Assembly: GCA_025965615.1 (NCBI GenBank) | Contig: JAOPWP010000016.1 | Coordinates: 1 to 33,785, forward strand | Length of the DNA: 33,785 nt | Direction: 5' to 3' | Origin: Frankiales bacterium | GTDB lineage: Bacteria > Actinomycetota > Actinomycetes > Mycobacteriales > SCTD01 | Part shown: positions 1-8,615 of the stretch, one piece after another | How the letters are laid out: every line of letters starts with the position of its first letter | Position numbering within the stretch: position 1 is the stretch's first letter | The notes under the pieces: model-generated | The model's input: the letters and a program-made list of their open reading frames with translations, nothing else | What the model was told of the DNA's origin: nothing | The model's database searches: none | Program-made: the position numbers and the translations under genes

Positions 1-12
1 GGAGCCCGGAGG

Positions 13-915
13 TCAGTCGCGCTGGTCGGCGAGCTTGCCGCGCAGCTGGAGCACGGCCTTGGTGTGCATCTGGCAGATGCGGCTCTCGGTGACCCCGAGG
101 ACCTGGCCGATCTCGGCCAGCGTGAGCCCCTCGTAGTAGTAGAGCGTCACGACGATCTTCTCGCGCTCCGGGAGGAGGTTGATCGCCTTGGCGAGCAGGT
201 ACTTGGTCTCTTCGGTCTCGAACGCCTGGACCGGGTCCTCGGCCTTGGTGTCTTCGAGCGTGTCGACGAGCGAAAGCTTGTCGCCGCGCTCCTGACCGGC
301 CGACATCAGCTCGTCGAGGGCGACGACGTTGACGAAACTGACCTGGCTGAAGATCGTGTGCAACTCCTCGAGTGCGATGCCGAGCTCGCCGGCGACCTCC
401 GCCTCGGTGGGGGTGCGGTGCAGCCGGGCCTCGAGCGCGGCATACGCCCGCTCGACCTCACGGGCCTTGTAGCGCACCGAACGCGGGATCCAGTCGATCG
501 ACCGGAGCTCGTCGATGATGGCGCCCTTGATCCGGCTGATGGCGTAGGTCTCGAACTTGATCGCACGCTCGAGGTCGAACTTCTGGATCGCGTCGATGAG
601 CCCGAAGATGCCGTAGGAGACGAGGTCGGCCTGCTCGATGTTGGGCGGCAGACCGACGCCGACCCGGCCGGCGACGTACTTCACCAGCGGGGAGTAGTGC
701 AGGATCAGCCGCTCGCGCAGCCGCTCCTCACCCGTCGACTTGTACTCGCGCCACAGCTCCGCGATCGCCGACTCGATCTCAGCGCGTTCCTCGTCGCTGA
801 CACCGGCGTAGCGGCCACGTCGGGCAGGCGCCTTGGGAGCGGGAGCGATGCTCTCAGCCTCGGCGGTGGACCCGCGACCGGAGGCACCGTCGGCACCGGA
901 GGTACGGACGGTCAA
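13..915 (-). CDS. whiG: RNA polymerase sigma factor, WhiG/FliA family
   Basis: An alternative sigma-70 family factor of 300 aa. In Streptomyces WhiG commits aerial hyphae to sporulation; FliA orthologues in motile bacteria drive flagellar genes. Region 2 is recognisable at about residues 68-150 ([42 protein letters not shown]), a region 3 helix bundle follows, and region 4 ([18 protein letters not shown], then a helix-turn-helix ending [10 protein letters not shown]) closes the protein. The first 45 residues are Ala/Gly/Ser-rich and poorly conserved. The start is a TTG at 915; AGGAGG sits 4 nt upstream and no ATG or GTG lies close by in frame, so TTG is the best-supported start. It is the last gene of the xerC-side minus-strand cluster in this window. 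Whether it serves sporulation or motility cannot be decided here. Confidence 0.93.
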   Translation of the reverse strand: MTVRTSGADGASGRGSTAEAESIAPAPKAPARRGRYAGVSDEERAEIESAIAELWREYKSTGEERLRERLILHYSPLVKYVAGRVGVGLPPNIEQADLVSYGIFGLIDAIQKFDLERAIKFETYAISRIKGAIIDELRSIDWIPRSVRYKAREVERAYAALEARLHRTPTEAEVAGELGIALEELHTIFSQVSFVNVVALDELMSAGQERGDKLSLVDTLEDTKAEDPVQAFETEETKYLLAKAINLLPEREKIVVTLYYYEGLTLAEIGQVLGVTESRICQMHTKAVLQLRGKLADQRD

Positions 916-978
916 GGCGCCTCCTCTCGGGGATCAAGGGCCCGACTCTGCCCGTCGCGCGAGCCTAGCCTGAGGGTG

Positions 979-995
979 GCGCCCGTGGTGGGCGC
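979..995 (-). terminator. GC hairpin after xerC
   Basis: A 6-bp perfect GC stem (GCGCCC / GGGCGC) with a 5-nt loop starts about 11 nt past the xerC stop, in the 91-nt gap before whiG. No U-tract follows, as is usual for actinobacterial terminators. It would separate xerC transcription from whiG. The stem is short, so the call is tentative. Confidence 0.4.
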
Positions 996-1006
996 TCCGT
1001 CGAACA

Positions 1007-1939
1007 TCACGCACGAGGGTGGGCCTGCGCATAGCTCGACCGCAGCCGCTCGACGCTCACGTGGGTGTAGATCTGCGTGGTGGCCAGCGAGGCGTGACCG
1101 AGCAGCTCCTGCACGGTCCGCAGGTCGGCTCCCCCTTCGAGCAGGTGGGTGGCGGCGCTGTGCCGGAGCCCGTGCGGCCCGAGGTCCGGGGCCCCCGGCA
1201 CGTCGGCCAGGCGCCGGTGCACGAGGGTCCGGACCGCCCGCACGTCGAGGCGCCCGCCTCGGGCCCCGAGCAGCAGTGCCGGGCCGCTCCGCTCCTGCAC
1301 CCAGGCCGGACGCCCGCTGGTCAACCAGGCCTGCACGGCGCGGGCCGCGGGAACGCCGTACGGGACGCTGCGCTCTCGCGAGCCCTTGCCCATCACGCGC
1401 ACCACCCGGCGGCCCGTGTCGACGTCGTCGATGTCGAGGCCGCAGAGCTCGGCCACCCGGACCCCCGTCGCGTAGAGCAGCTCCAGGACGGCTCGGTCCC
1501 TCAGCTGCTCGGGCGAGGTCCCGTCGACCTGGTCGACCAGGCGAGCCGCCTCGTCGGCGCGGAGCACGTCGGGGAGCAGCCGGTGGCCCTTCGGCGTCAC
1601 CAGCAGTGAGCCCGGGTCCGTCGCGAGCAGCCCGCGGCGGTGGGCCCACGCGGTGAAGACCCGGGCGCTGGAGCCACGACGGGCCAAGGTGGTGCGCGCT
1701 GCGCCCGTGACGCGCGAACGGGCCAGCCAGCTCCGCAGGACCGCGAGGTCGAGGGCCTCGAGCTCGGTCACCCCGCGGCGTGACGCGTGCTCGAGCAGCG
1801 CCGCGACGTCACCGGTGTAGGCCCGGACCGTGTGGTCGCTGCGCGAGAGCTCCAGCTCGAGGTGCCGCTGGAACCCCTCCAGCGCGGCGGCGAGGGCCGG
1901 CGGGAGGACTCCCCCACCCGGTCCCGCTGCGCCTGCCAC
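1007..1939 (-). CDS. xerC: Tyrosine recombinase XerC
   Basis: A site-specific tyrosine recombinase that resolves chromosome dimers at dif near division. The N-terminal SAM-like core-binding domain covers about residues 8-95 ([20 protein letters not shown]). The catalytic domain follows, with the first Arg in [13 protein letters not shown], Lys in [24 protein letters not shown], then [15 protein letters not shown] carrying the second His and the nucleophilic Tyr. The GTG at 1939 gives 310 aa, a usual XerC length. A GTG at 2014 gives 335 aa and has a GAGG 6 nt upstream, but that extra segment matches no family feature and uses more A/T-ending codons, so it is the second choice. It lies downstream of dprA on the same strand. 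Separation from XerD rests on context and is likely but not proven. Confidence 0.9.
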   Translation of the reverse strand: MAGAAGPGGGVLPPALAAALEGFQRHLELELSRSDHTVRAYTGDVAALLEHASRRGVTELEALDLAVLRSWLARSRVTGAARTTLARRGSSARVFTAWAHRRGLLATDPGSLLVTPKGHRLLPDVLRADEAARLVDQVDGTSPEQLRDRAVLELLYATGVRVAELCGLDIDDVDTGRRVVRVMGKGSRERSVPYGVPAARAVQAWLTSGRPAWVQERSGPALLLGARGGRLDVRAVRTLVHRRLADVPGAPDLGPHGLRHSAATHLLEGGADLRTVQELLGHASLATTQIYTHVSVERLRSSYAQAHPRA

Positions 1940-2053
1940 CTGTGCACGGTGGCCGGGCCGCCGCGACAGGTCAAGGCGGCTGGCCGTCGAACCCGGCCCG
2001 GGCGGGCACCGCACGTGGCGCCTCAGGGCCGCCGCGGGCCGCGGGACGAGAGG

Positions 2054-3208
2054 TCAGCGCGCCCCCAGCGACGTGAGCCGCCACCCCTGTGGCGTCCGCT
2101 CGACGAGCCCGTGGACCAGCAACGGGGGCAGGACCTGCTGGACGACCAGCGTGCTGACCCCGGCGGCCCGGGCCAGCGCGGCCTCGCCTGCGCCACCACG
2201 GACGGGGACCGCGTCGAGCACCCGCCGGACGGTCTCGGGCAGGTCGTCCCGCACTCGCACCGGCCCGCGCAGCGGGGTCGACGCGTCGACCCCGATCGCA
2301 CCGACGCTGTCGAGCACCTCCTCGACCCGGGTCACGCAGACCGCCGGGTGGTCCGGGTGCCGGAGCTGCTCGTGGCACCCGGCCGACGCCCCCGACGTGA
2401 TCTGCCCGGGGACGACCATCACGTGCCGGTTGAGCAACCGTGCCCGCTGCAGGGTGGCCAGGGAGCCGCTGCGGCGAGCGGCCTCGACGACCACGGTGCC
2501 CAGGCTGAGGGCGGCGATCAAGCGGTTCCGCACGAGGAAGCGCCCACGCGTCGGCGTCGTGCCCGGGGGCAGCTCGGAGACGATCAGCCCCTCCTGGGCG
2601 ATCCGGTGCAGCAGGCGCTCGTTGCCCTTCGGGTAGCTGATGTCCACACCGCACGCGAGGACGGCGATCGTCGACGCGCCGGTCGAGCTGAGGGCTCCTC
2701 CGTGAGCCGCTGCGTCGATCCCGTAGGCGCCGCCACTGACCACGCTGACCCCCCGGTCCGCGAGCCCGAGGGCCAGCTCGCGCGCCACCCGCACGCCGTA
2801 GGCGGTAGCGGCTCGAGCGCCCACCAGCGCGACGGAGCGGTCCACGACGTCGGCCAGCCTGGCGGGGCCGACCAGGTAGAGCGCGAGCGGAGGCGCTTCC
2901 AGACCCGGCTGGGCCGACCAGGTGAGTCGCGCCAGCGGCCACTCCGCGTCACCGGGGCAGAGCAGGCGCCCCCCGCCGTCCTCGAGCCGCCGCAGCTGCT
3001 CGGCCGGGCGGTAGCCCTCTGCCCTCAGCGCTGCTCCGGCTCGCAGCTCCGGGGACAGGGCCCCGCAGGGATTCCCCCGCCGCAACGCCTCCCAGGCAGC
3101 GACCGGGCCCAGGTCGGCGACGGCGGCGTGGAGCGCCCGGTGCCCCGGCTCCACGACGTGGGACAGCCCGACCAGGGCCTGCGCGACCTCGTCCGGCGCT
3201 GCGCTCAT
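2054..3208 (-). CDS. dprA: DNA-processing protein DprA
   Basis: A 384-aa member of the DprA/Smf family, which binds incoming single-stranded DNA and loads RecA during natural transformation. The Rossmann-like core shows SVALVGARAATAYG, VVSGGAYGIDAAAHGGAL, TIAVLACGVDISYPKGN, LIVSELPPGT and FLVRNRLIAALS, the hallmark order of the family. A DprA-type winged helix (LARAAGVSTLVVQQVLPPLL, VERTPQGWRL) ends the protein. The ATG at 3208 overlaps the comM stop as ATGA, indicating translational coupling; longer in-frame starts would run deep into comM and are rejected. Many actinobacteria carry dprA-comM without known competence, so the physiological role here is open. Confidence 0.93.
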   Translation of the reverse strand: MSAAPDEVAQALVGLSHVVEPGHRALHAAVADLGPVAAWEALRRGNPCGALSPELRAGAALRAEGYRPAEQLRRLEDGGGRLLCPGDAEWPLARLTWSAQPGLEAPPLALYLVGPARLADVVDRSVALVGARAATAYGVRVARELALGLADRGVSVVSGGAYGIDAAAHGGALSSTGASTIAVLACGVDISYPKGNERLLHRIAQEGLIVSELPPGTTPTRGRFLVRNRLIAALSLGTVVVEAARRSGSLATLQRARLLNRHVMVVPGQITSGASAGCHEQLRHPDHPAVCVTRVEEVLDSVGAIGVDASTPLRGPVRVRDDLPETVRRVLDAVPVRGGAGEAALARAAGVSTLVVQQVLPPLLVHGLVERTPQGWRLTSLGAR

Positions 3209-4734
3209 GCGGCGAGCCCCGCAGAGCCGCCGGAGAGCCGGTAGCCGAGGGCGTGAGCGACGTGCTCCGGACCGGGCACCCCGGCCTGGGCCAGGTCCGC
3301 CAAGGTCCAGGCGAGCCGCAGCGTCCGCCCGTAGCCCCGCGCCGTGAGCTGACCCAGGTCCATGGCCCGCTCGGCCTGTGCGGTCGACGCCCGGGGCACC
3401 GGCCAGCGGCGCCGCAGCTCCACCGCGGGCACCTCGCCGTTGGTCCGCCACGGGGTGCCCGCGTAGCGCTCGGCGGCCCGCGCCCGTGCGGCGACGACCC
3501 TGGCCGCCACCTGGGAGCTCGGCTCACCGCGGCCGTCCTCGGCCAGCATCTCGGCCCGGGAGATGCGGGAGACCTCTACCCGCAGGTCTATCCGGTCGAG
3601 CAGCGGCCCCGACAACCTGGCGAGGTACCGCCGGCGCACGTCCGGTGTGCACGAGCACCGGTCGTCCGGCTGGGCGCAGGGGCAGTGGTTCGCGGCCATC
3701 AGCAGGGTGAAGACAGCGGGGTAGACGGCGGTGCCGCCGACGCGGGTGATCGACAGCCGCCCGCTCTCCAGCGGCTGCCGGAGCGCGTCGAGGACGCGAG
3801 CGGCGAACTCCGGTGCCTCGTCCAGGAACAGGACTCCTCGATGGGCGAGCGAGGCCGCCCCGGGCTTCGCGATGCCGCTCCCACCGCCCACGATCGACGC
3901 GACCGTCGCGGTGTGGTGCGGGTCCTGGAACGGCGGCCGGACGATCAGCGGGCTGCCGGCCGGCAGGGTGCCTGCGACGGAGTGGACGGCGGTGACCTCG
4001 AGGGCCGCGTCGAGGTCGAGCGGTGGGAGCAGCCACGGCATCCGCTCGGCCAGCATGGTCTTGCCGCTGCCCGGCGGTCCGAGCAGCAGGGCGTGGTGCC
4101 CGCCGGCCGCGCAGACCTCGATGGCCGTGCGGCCGACAGGCTGACCGGCCACGTCGAGCAGGTCCGGGACCGGCTCGTCCTGCCCCGGGACAGGCGGTTC
4201 CGGCGCGGCGTCGTCGTAGTCCACCCCCGTCAGCAGGCAGACCAGGTCCCGCAGGGAACCCACCCCCCGGGCGTCCACCCCGGGCAGCAACCGGGCCTCG
4301 GCGAGGTCCTGGAGGGGCACCACCACCCGTTCGAAGCCGGCCCGGGCTGCGGTCAGCACCGCCGGCAGGACCCCGCGCACCGGGCGCACCCGGCCGTCCA
4401 GGCTGAGCTCGCCGATCAGGACCCGCCCCATCAGCGACGAGGGTGGGACGACCCCGGCGGCTGCGAGCAGCGAGGCCGCCAGCGCCAGGTCGAAGCCGCT
4501 CCCCCTCTTGGGCAGGGACGCCGGGGAGAGCGCGAGCGTGATCCGGCGCTGCGGCCAGGCCTGACCGCTGTTGACGATCGCCGCCCGGACGCGGTCCCGG
4601 GCCTCCCCCAGCGACGCGTCGGGCAAGCCGATCACGGTCAGTCCGGGAAGCCCCAGTGCGAGGTCGGCCTCCACCTCCACCACATGGCCGTCCACGCCGA
4701 CCAGCCCCACCGCGTACGCCCGGGCCAACGCCAC
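3205..4734 (-). CDS. comM: YifB/ComM family Mg-chelatase-like ATPase
   Basis: A 509-aa AAA+ protein of the ComM family, a hexameric branch-migration helicase that aids integration of heterologous DNA in transformable bacteria. The N-terminal ChlI-type domain fills about residues 15-140 (DLALGLPGLTVIGLPDASL, LSPASLPKRGSGFDLALA). Walker A is GPPGSGKT near residue 219 and Walker B is GVLFLDEA near 298. A conserved Cys-rich segment (CPCAQPDDRCSC) follows, then LLDRIDLRVEV. The GTG start at 4734 has GGAGG 9 nt upstream. The stop overlaps dprA by 4 nt. In many actinobacteria yraN lies directly upstream; here yraN is 5.5 kb away with foreign genes between. Confidence 0.94.
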   Translation of the reverse strand: MALARAYAVGLVGVDGHVVEVEADLALGLPGLTVIGLPDASLGEARDRVRAAIVNSGQAWPQRRITLALSPASLPKRGSGFDLALAASLLAAAGVVPPSSLMGRVLIGELSLDGRVRPVRGVLPAVLTAARAGFERVVVPLQDLAEARLLPGVDARGVGSLRDLVCLLTGVDYDDAAPEPPVPGQDEPVPDLLDVAGQPVGRTAIEVCAAGGHHALLLGPPGSGKTMLAERMPWLLPPLDLDAALEVTAVHSVAGTLPAGSPLIVRPPFQDPHHTATVASIVGGGSGIAKPGAASLAHRGVLFLDEAPEFAARVLDALRQPLESGRLSITRVGGTAVYPAVFTLLMAANHCPCAQPDDRCSCTPDVRRRYLARLSGPLLDRIDLRVEVSRISRAEMLAEDGRGEPSSQVAARVVAARARAAERYAGTPWRTNGEVPAVELRRRWPVPRASTAQAERAMDLGQLTARGYGRTLRLAWTLADLAQAGVPGPEHVAHALGYRLSGGSAGLAA

Positions 4735-4965
4735 GAAGCACCACCTCCGCCCAGGACGCTGCCGCCTGCAGGGCGCGGTCACCAGGGTCCGGCGCAGGCT
4801 GTGGACGGCCGCCACCTGTGGACGGAGCCACCGCGTCCCGGCCGCCTCCTCGGGCGGGGGGACCAACGGCCCTGGCGGGACGTCCCGGGCAGGACCAGCA
4901 TCGTGCTGCCGCCGTGAAAGCACCGGCCCCACGTGGCGGTCCGCGCCGACCGAAGGAGCACGACC
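4735..4965. promoter_or_regulatory. Divergent intergenic region comM / acyl-CoA ligase
   Basis: 231 nt separate two divergent starts, so promoters for both directions must lie here or in the flanking coding DNA. A clear ribosome-binding site, AAGGAG at 4953-4958, lies 7 nt before the ligase GTG. I see no convincing -35/-10 pair on either strand. Confidence 0.4.
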
Positions 4966-6495
4966 GTGAGCCTCAACCTGGCCACCATGCTGTGCGAGTC
5001 CGCCCGTCAGGCCCCCGAGAAGGTGGTCCTGATCGAGGGCACGCACCGGATGACCTACGCCCAGCTCGACGGGGCCTCGGACCAGTTCGCCGCGGGGCTG
5101 CTCGAGCGGGGGATCACGCCGGGAGGGCGGGTGGCGCTACAGCTCCCCAACGTGGGCCAGTTCGTCGTCGCGTACTTCGGGATCCTCAAGGCCGGCGCCG
5201 TGGTGGTGCCGGTGAACGTGCTGTACAAGTCGCACGAAGTCGCCCACATCCTGGGCGACTCCGGGGCCGAGCTGCTGATCACCTGGTCGGTGGTGGCCGG
5301 GGAGGCGGCCAAGGGGGCAGCCGACGCCGGGCTCACCGAGATCGTCGTGCTGACGACCGGGGGCGGGCCGGCATCGGACCTCGGCACCCGCTTCGAGGAC
5401 GTGCCGGTGCCCGTGCCCGGGCGTCCGCCGCTGCACCAGAGCGACCCCGGCGACGTGGCCGTCATCGTCTACACGTCAGGCACGACGGGACGCCCCAAGG
5501 GAGCCGAGCTCACCCACTTCCAGCTGCTCATGAACGCGGACACGCCGGGCCGCCTGTTCGGCATCCGCGACGACGACGTCGTGCTCGTCGCGCTGCCGCT
5601 GTTCCACGTCTTCGCGCTGTCGAGCATCCTCGACATCTGCGTCCGCTTCGGGGCGACCATGACGCTCGTCCCGCGCTTCGACGCGGGTGTGGTGCTGGAC
5701 GTCGTCCAGCGGGACCGGGTGACGGTCTTCGAGGGTGTGCCGACGATGTACATCGCCCTGCTCGACCACCCCGAGCTCGGCAGGTACGACCTGTCGAGCC
5801 TGCGCGTCGGGATCTCCGGAGGCGCGGCACTTCCCGCGACCGTGATCGACCAGTTCGAGGCCCGCTTCGGCGTCGTGATCCTCGAGGGCTACGGCTTGTC
5901 CGAGACCGCCTCGACGACGACCTTCAACGTCAGCGCGACCGACCGGCGGGTGTACAGCGTCGGCCGGGCGATCTGGGGGGTGGAGGTCGAGATCTGGGAC
6001 GACGCGGGTCAGGTGCTGCCCGCCGGCGACGCGCACGTCGGCGAGCTCGTCGTGCGCGGTGTCAACGTCATGCGCGGCTACCACGGCGACCCCGAGGGCA
6101 CGGCGGCGGCGTTGGCCGACGGCTGGCTGCACACCGGCGACCTCGGCTACGTGGACGAGGACGGCTTCTTCTTCATCGTGGACAGGAAGAAGGAGCTCAT
6201 CATCCGCGGCGGCGACAACGTGTACCCCCGCGAGGTCGAGGACGTCCTGTACACCCACCCGGCGGTCGCGCAGGCTGCTGTCGTCGGGGTCCCCGACGAC
6301 CGGCTCGGCCAGGAGGTCAAGGCCTTCGTGTCGCTCCACCCCGGCCGGCACGTCACGGAGGGCGAGCTGGTCCAGCACGTGCGGGAGCGGATCGCGGCCT
6401 ACAAGTACCCGCGCACGGTGGAGATCCGCGACGGCCTGCCGCTCAACGCGACCGGCAAGATCGTGAAGCGGGAGCTGCAGTCATGCAGCGCCTGA
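4966..6495 (+). CDS. Long-chain acyl-CoA synthetase-like AMP-dependent ligase
   Basis: A 509-aa adenylate-forming enzyme that activates a carboxylic acid, most likely a fatty acid, to its acyl-AMP and then to the CoA thioester. The ANL-superfamily motifs are present: the P-loop-like YTSGTTGRPKG (about residue 168), GYGLSETAS with the conserved Glu, TGDLGYVDEDGF, the hinge IVDRKKELIIRGGDNVYP, and the C-terminal catalytic Lys in LNATGKIVKREL. The GTG at 4966 has AAGGAG 7 nt upstream and is preferred to an ATG at 4933 without one. The last 13 nt overlap the next gene, a wax-ester/diacylglycerol acyltransferase, so the ligase probably supplies it with acyl-CoA for storage lipid. Chain-length specificity cannot be read from sequence. 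Confidence 0.9.
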   Translation: MSLNLATMLCESARQAPEKVVLIEGTHRMTYAQLDGASDQFAAGLLERGITPGGRVALQLPNVGQFVVAYFGILKAGAVVVPVNVLYKSHEVAHILGDSGAELLITWSVVAGEAAKGAADAGLTEIVVLTTGGGPASDLGTRFEDVPVPVPGRPPLHQSDPGDVAVIVYTSGTTGRPKGAELTHFQLLMNADTPGRLFGIRDDDVVLVALPLFHVFALSSILDICVRFGATMTLVPRFDAGVVLDVVQRDRVTVFEGVPTMYIALLDHPELGRYDLSSLRVGISGGAALPATVIDQFEARFGVVILEGYGLSETASTTTFNVSATDRRVYSVGRAIWGVEVEIWDDAGQVLPAGDAHVGELVVRGVNVMRGYHGDPEGTAAALADGWLHTGDLGYVDEDGFFFIVDRKKELIIRGGDNVYPREVEDVLYTHPAVAQAAVVGVPDDRLGQEVKAFVSLHPGRHVTEGELVQHVRERIAAYKYPRTVEIRDGLPLNATGKIVKRELQSCSA

Positions 6496-7883
6496 CAGCC
6501 CTGGACGCGGCCTTCCTGCTCGTCGAGGACGAGGAGCCCGACGTGTCCCTCGCCATCTCCTCCATCGCCGTGTTCGACGGGCCGCCGCTGTCGGCGGAGG
6601 AGTTCACGGCCATGTACGCCGAACGCGTCTCGCGCATCCCACGCTTCCGCCAGAAGGTGCACACGATCCCGCTCGACCTGGGACCGCCCGTCTGGGTCGA
6701 CGACGTGGGCTTCGACCTGGCGCACCACCTGCGCCGTACCGCCCTGGCCGCGCCAGGCGGGGACGCGGAGCTGGCGGCGCTCATGGGGCGGCTCATGTCA
6801 CGCCGCCTGGACCGCGACCGGCCGCTCTGGGAGACCTGGCTGGTCGAGGGGCTGGAGGACGGGCGGTGGGCGCTGGTCTCGACGATCCACCACTGCATGG
6901 CTGACGGCGTCTCCGGGACCGACATCTACCACGCCGTCCTGGACGACAGCGCGAAGTCGCGTCCAGGTGCGCCGGAGGCCTGGCGTCCAGAGCACCAGCC
7001 CTCGACGCTGACACTGACCGCGAGCGCGCTGGCCCGGCTCGGCGTGCTGCCGGTGCAGCAGGGCGCCGCGCTGGCCGGCGCGCTGCGCCACCCGGTCTGC
7101 CTGGCCGCGCAGCTCGCGCGTACCGCCCGCGGGCTGCACGCCCTCCCGCTGCGACCCGTCGAGGCGTCCTCGCTGACCGGCCCGGTCTCCGCACACCGCC
7201 GCTATGCCTTCTCCCGGGGGTCGATGACGGACGTGCAAGCCGTGCGCCAGGCCTTCGGGGGGACGTTCAACGACGTCGTCCTCGCCGCCGTCACCGGTGC
7301 CTTCCGTGCGCTGCTGATGTCGCGGGGGGAGCCGCTGCACGGCCGCTCCGTGCGGACGCTCGTCCCGGTCAGCGTGCGCGCTCCCGGCGAGGTGGGCGCA
7401 CGCGGCAACCAGGTCTCGGTCCTGCTGGCCGACCTGCCGGTCGACGTGGCGGACCCGCTGGAACGGCTGTCCCTCGTGCGCAGCCGGCTGGCCGCGTTGA
7501 AGGCCAGCGACGAGGCCCCGGCCGTCGCGACGGTGACGGCCCTGTCCGAGCGCGGTGTCTATCCGCTGGTCGGTGCGCTCTACCGGGCCGCCGCCCGACT
7601 GCCGCAACGGTCGCTGACGACCGTGACCACCAACGTGCCCGGGCCCCGGGAGCAGCTCTACGCCCTCGGCCGCCCGCTGCGTGAGGTCATCCCCTACGTC
7701 CCGATCGCGTCCAGCATCCGCACGGGGGTGTCGATCATGACGTACCGCGGAGGGATCGCCTTCGGGGTGACCGGTGACGAGGACACGGCCGCAGACGTCG
7801 GGACGCTGGCCGAGGGCATCGCGCAGAACCTGGCCGAGCTGGTCGCGCTGGCGCCTATGAACATCGGCTGCGGGCTGCCATAG
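6483..7883 (+). CDS. Wax ester synthase / diacylglycerol acyltransferase (WS/DGAT)
   Basis: A 466-aa acyltransferase of the bacterial WS/DGAT family, which moves an acyl group from acyl-CoA to diacylglycerol or a fatty alcohol to make triacylglycerol or wax ester at the membrane or lipid-droplet surface. The N-terminus MQRLTALDAAFLLVED is typical. The active-site HHxxxDG motif reads HHCMADG (about residues 139-145), and the second half carries TTVTTNVPGPREQLY, the conserved NVPGP. The ATG at 6483 lies inside the end of the ligase gene (13-nt overlap in another frame), so the pair should be translated together. Actinobacteria often have many WS/DGAT paralogues; substrate preference is unknown. 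Confidence 0.9.
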   Translation: MQRLTALDAAFLLVEDEEPDVSLAISSIAVFDGPPLSAEEFTAMYAERVSRIPRFRQKVHTIPLDLGPPVWVDDVGFDLAHHLRRTALAAPGGDAELAALMGRLMSRRLDRDRPLWETWLVEGLEDGRWALVSTIHHCMADGVSGTDIYHAVLDDSAKSRPGAPEAWRPEHQPSTLTLTASALARLGVLPVQQGAALAGALRHPVCLAAQLARTARGLHALPLRPVEASSLTGPVSAHRRYAFSRGSMTDVQAVRQAFGGTFNDVVLAAVTGAFRALLMSRGEPLHGRSVRTLVPVSVRAPGEVGARGNQVSVLLADLPVDVADPLERLSLVRSRLAALKASDEAPAVATVTALSERGVYPLVGALYRAAARLPQRSLTTVTTNVPGPREQLYALGRPLREVIPYVPIASSIRTGVSIMTYRGGIAFGVTGDEDTAADVGTLAEGIAQNLAELVALAPMNIGCGLP

Positions 7884-7914
7884 TCGGACCAGGGAGCAGG
7901 GGGGGTGGTTCAGC

Positions 7915-8595
7915 GTGAGCTGGTACCTCGCACACTCTCTGGTCCGGCTCCGGGCGCAGGTCGACGCGGGGTACCCCGGGCGACCCAAGGGCTCGGACGG
8001 CACCATCGGGGACGCCGAGCACAGCAGTCGCCAGAGCGACCACAACCCCACCGCCTCCGGAGCCGTGTGCGCGATCGACCTGACCGAGTGGGTCCAGGAC
8101 GGCATCGAGATGAACGACGTGCTGACGGAATGCCTTCGTGCCCAACGGGATCCGCGGTTGAAGTACGTCATCTCGGACGGGCGCATGTTCAGCAGCTACG
8201 CGACAGCGGGACGTCGCGCGTGGGAATGGGGACCGTACAGCGGGGTGAACGCCCACACCAAGCACGCCCACATCAGCGTGCACGGCTCCATCGACGACGA
8301 CCGACCCTGGAGTCTCACCGGGGCGCCCGGGACACCTCCCGTTCCGGCAGCAGCTCCTCCTCCGACAGAAGGTGTCGACGTGTCCGCACTCCCTGTTCTC
8401 CGCAAGCCCTCACAAGGACAGCACGTCAGGAACCTGCAGGGCCTGCTCGTGGCCCACGGCAGTCCCGTGGTCGTGGACGGCGACTTCGGGGCCGCCACCG
8501 AGCGCGCTCTCACCAGCTGGCAGGGCGCGACCGGGTCGCTCACCCCCGACGGAGTCGCGGGCCCGCTGACGTGGGCCCGCCTGATCGGCGTCTGA
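7915..8595 (+). CDS. Endolysin-like M15-type peptidase with peptidoglycan-binding domain
   Basis: A 226-aa probable cell-wall hydrolase. The N-terminal half resembles phage lysin peptidases of the D-Ala-D-Ala/LAS type: SDHNP with His43, AIDLT with Asp55, and NAHTKHAHISVH with His117/His119 are the likely zinc ligands. A Pro/Ala linker (about 140-150) leads to a C-terminal peptidoglycan_binding_1 repeat (about 155-224) containing GDFGAATERAL and DGVAGPLTW. The GTG start follows a purine-rich GGGAGCAGGGGG tract. No signal peptide or membrane segment is visible, so export would need a holin, lysis or a non-classical route, as for phage endolysins. No other phage gene is nearby; it looks like a domesticated or solitary lysin. 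Confidence 0.72.
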   Translation: MSWYLAHSLVRLRAQVDAGYPGRPKGSDGTIGDAEHSSRQSDHNPTASGAVCAIDLTEWVQDGIEMNDVLTECLRAQRDPRLKYVISDGRMFSSYATAGRRAWEWGPYSGVNAHTKHAHISVHGSIDDDRPWSLTGAPGTPPVPAAAPPPTEGVDVSALPVLRKPSQGQHVRNLQGLLVAHGSPVVVDGDFGAATERALTSWQGATGSLTPDGVAGPLTWARLIGV

Positions 8596-8615
8596 GACCG
8601 ACCGCCGACTCAGGC
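8579..8615. terminator. Bidirectional terminator hairpin between convergent genes
   Basis: Left arm GCCTGATCGGCG (8579-8590) pairs with CGCCGA (8603-8608) and TCAGGC (8610-8615), leaving one bulged base and a 12-nt loop. The hairpin contains the stop of the plus-strand peptidase gene and that of the minus-strand oxidoreductase gene, so it can end transcripts from both sides. Confidence 0.6.

Noticed and set aside
64-1656. Long plus-strand open frame opposite whiG and xerC.
   Set aside because: It runs antisense across two well-supported genes and their intergenic gap. Its product is Arg/Gly/Pro-rich with no domain; such shadows are common in GC-rich DNA.
1940-2014. N-terminal extension of XerC from the GTG at 2014.
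   Set aside because: The ribosome site is fair, but the 25 added residues match no family feature and have more A/T-ending codons than the gene body.
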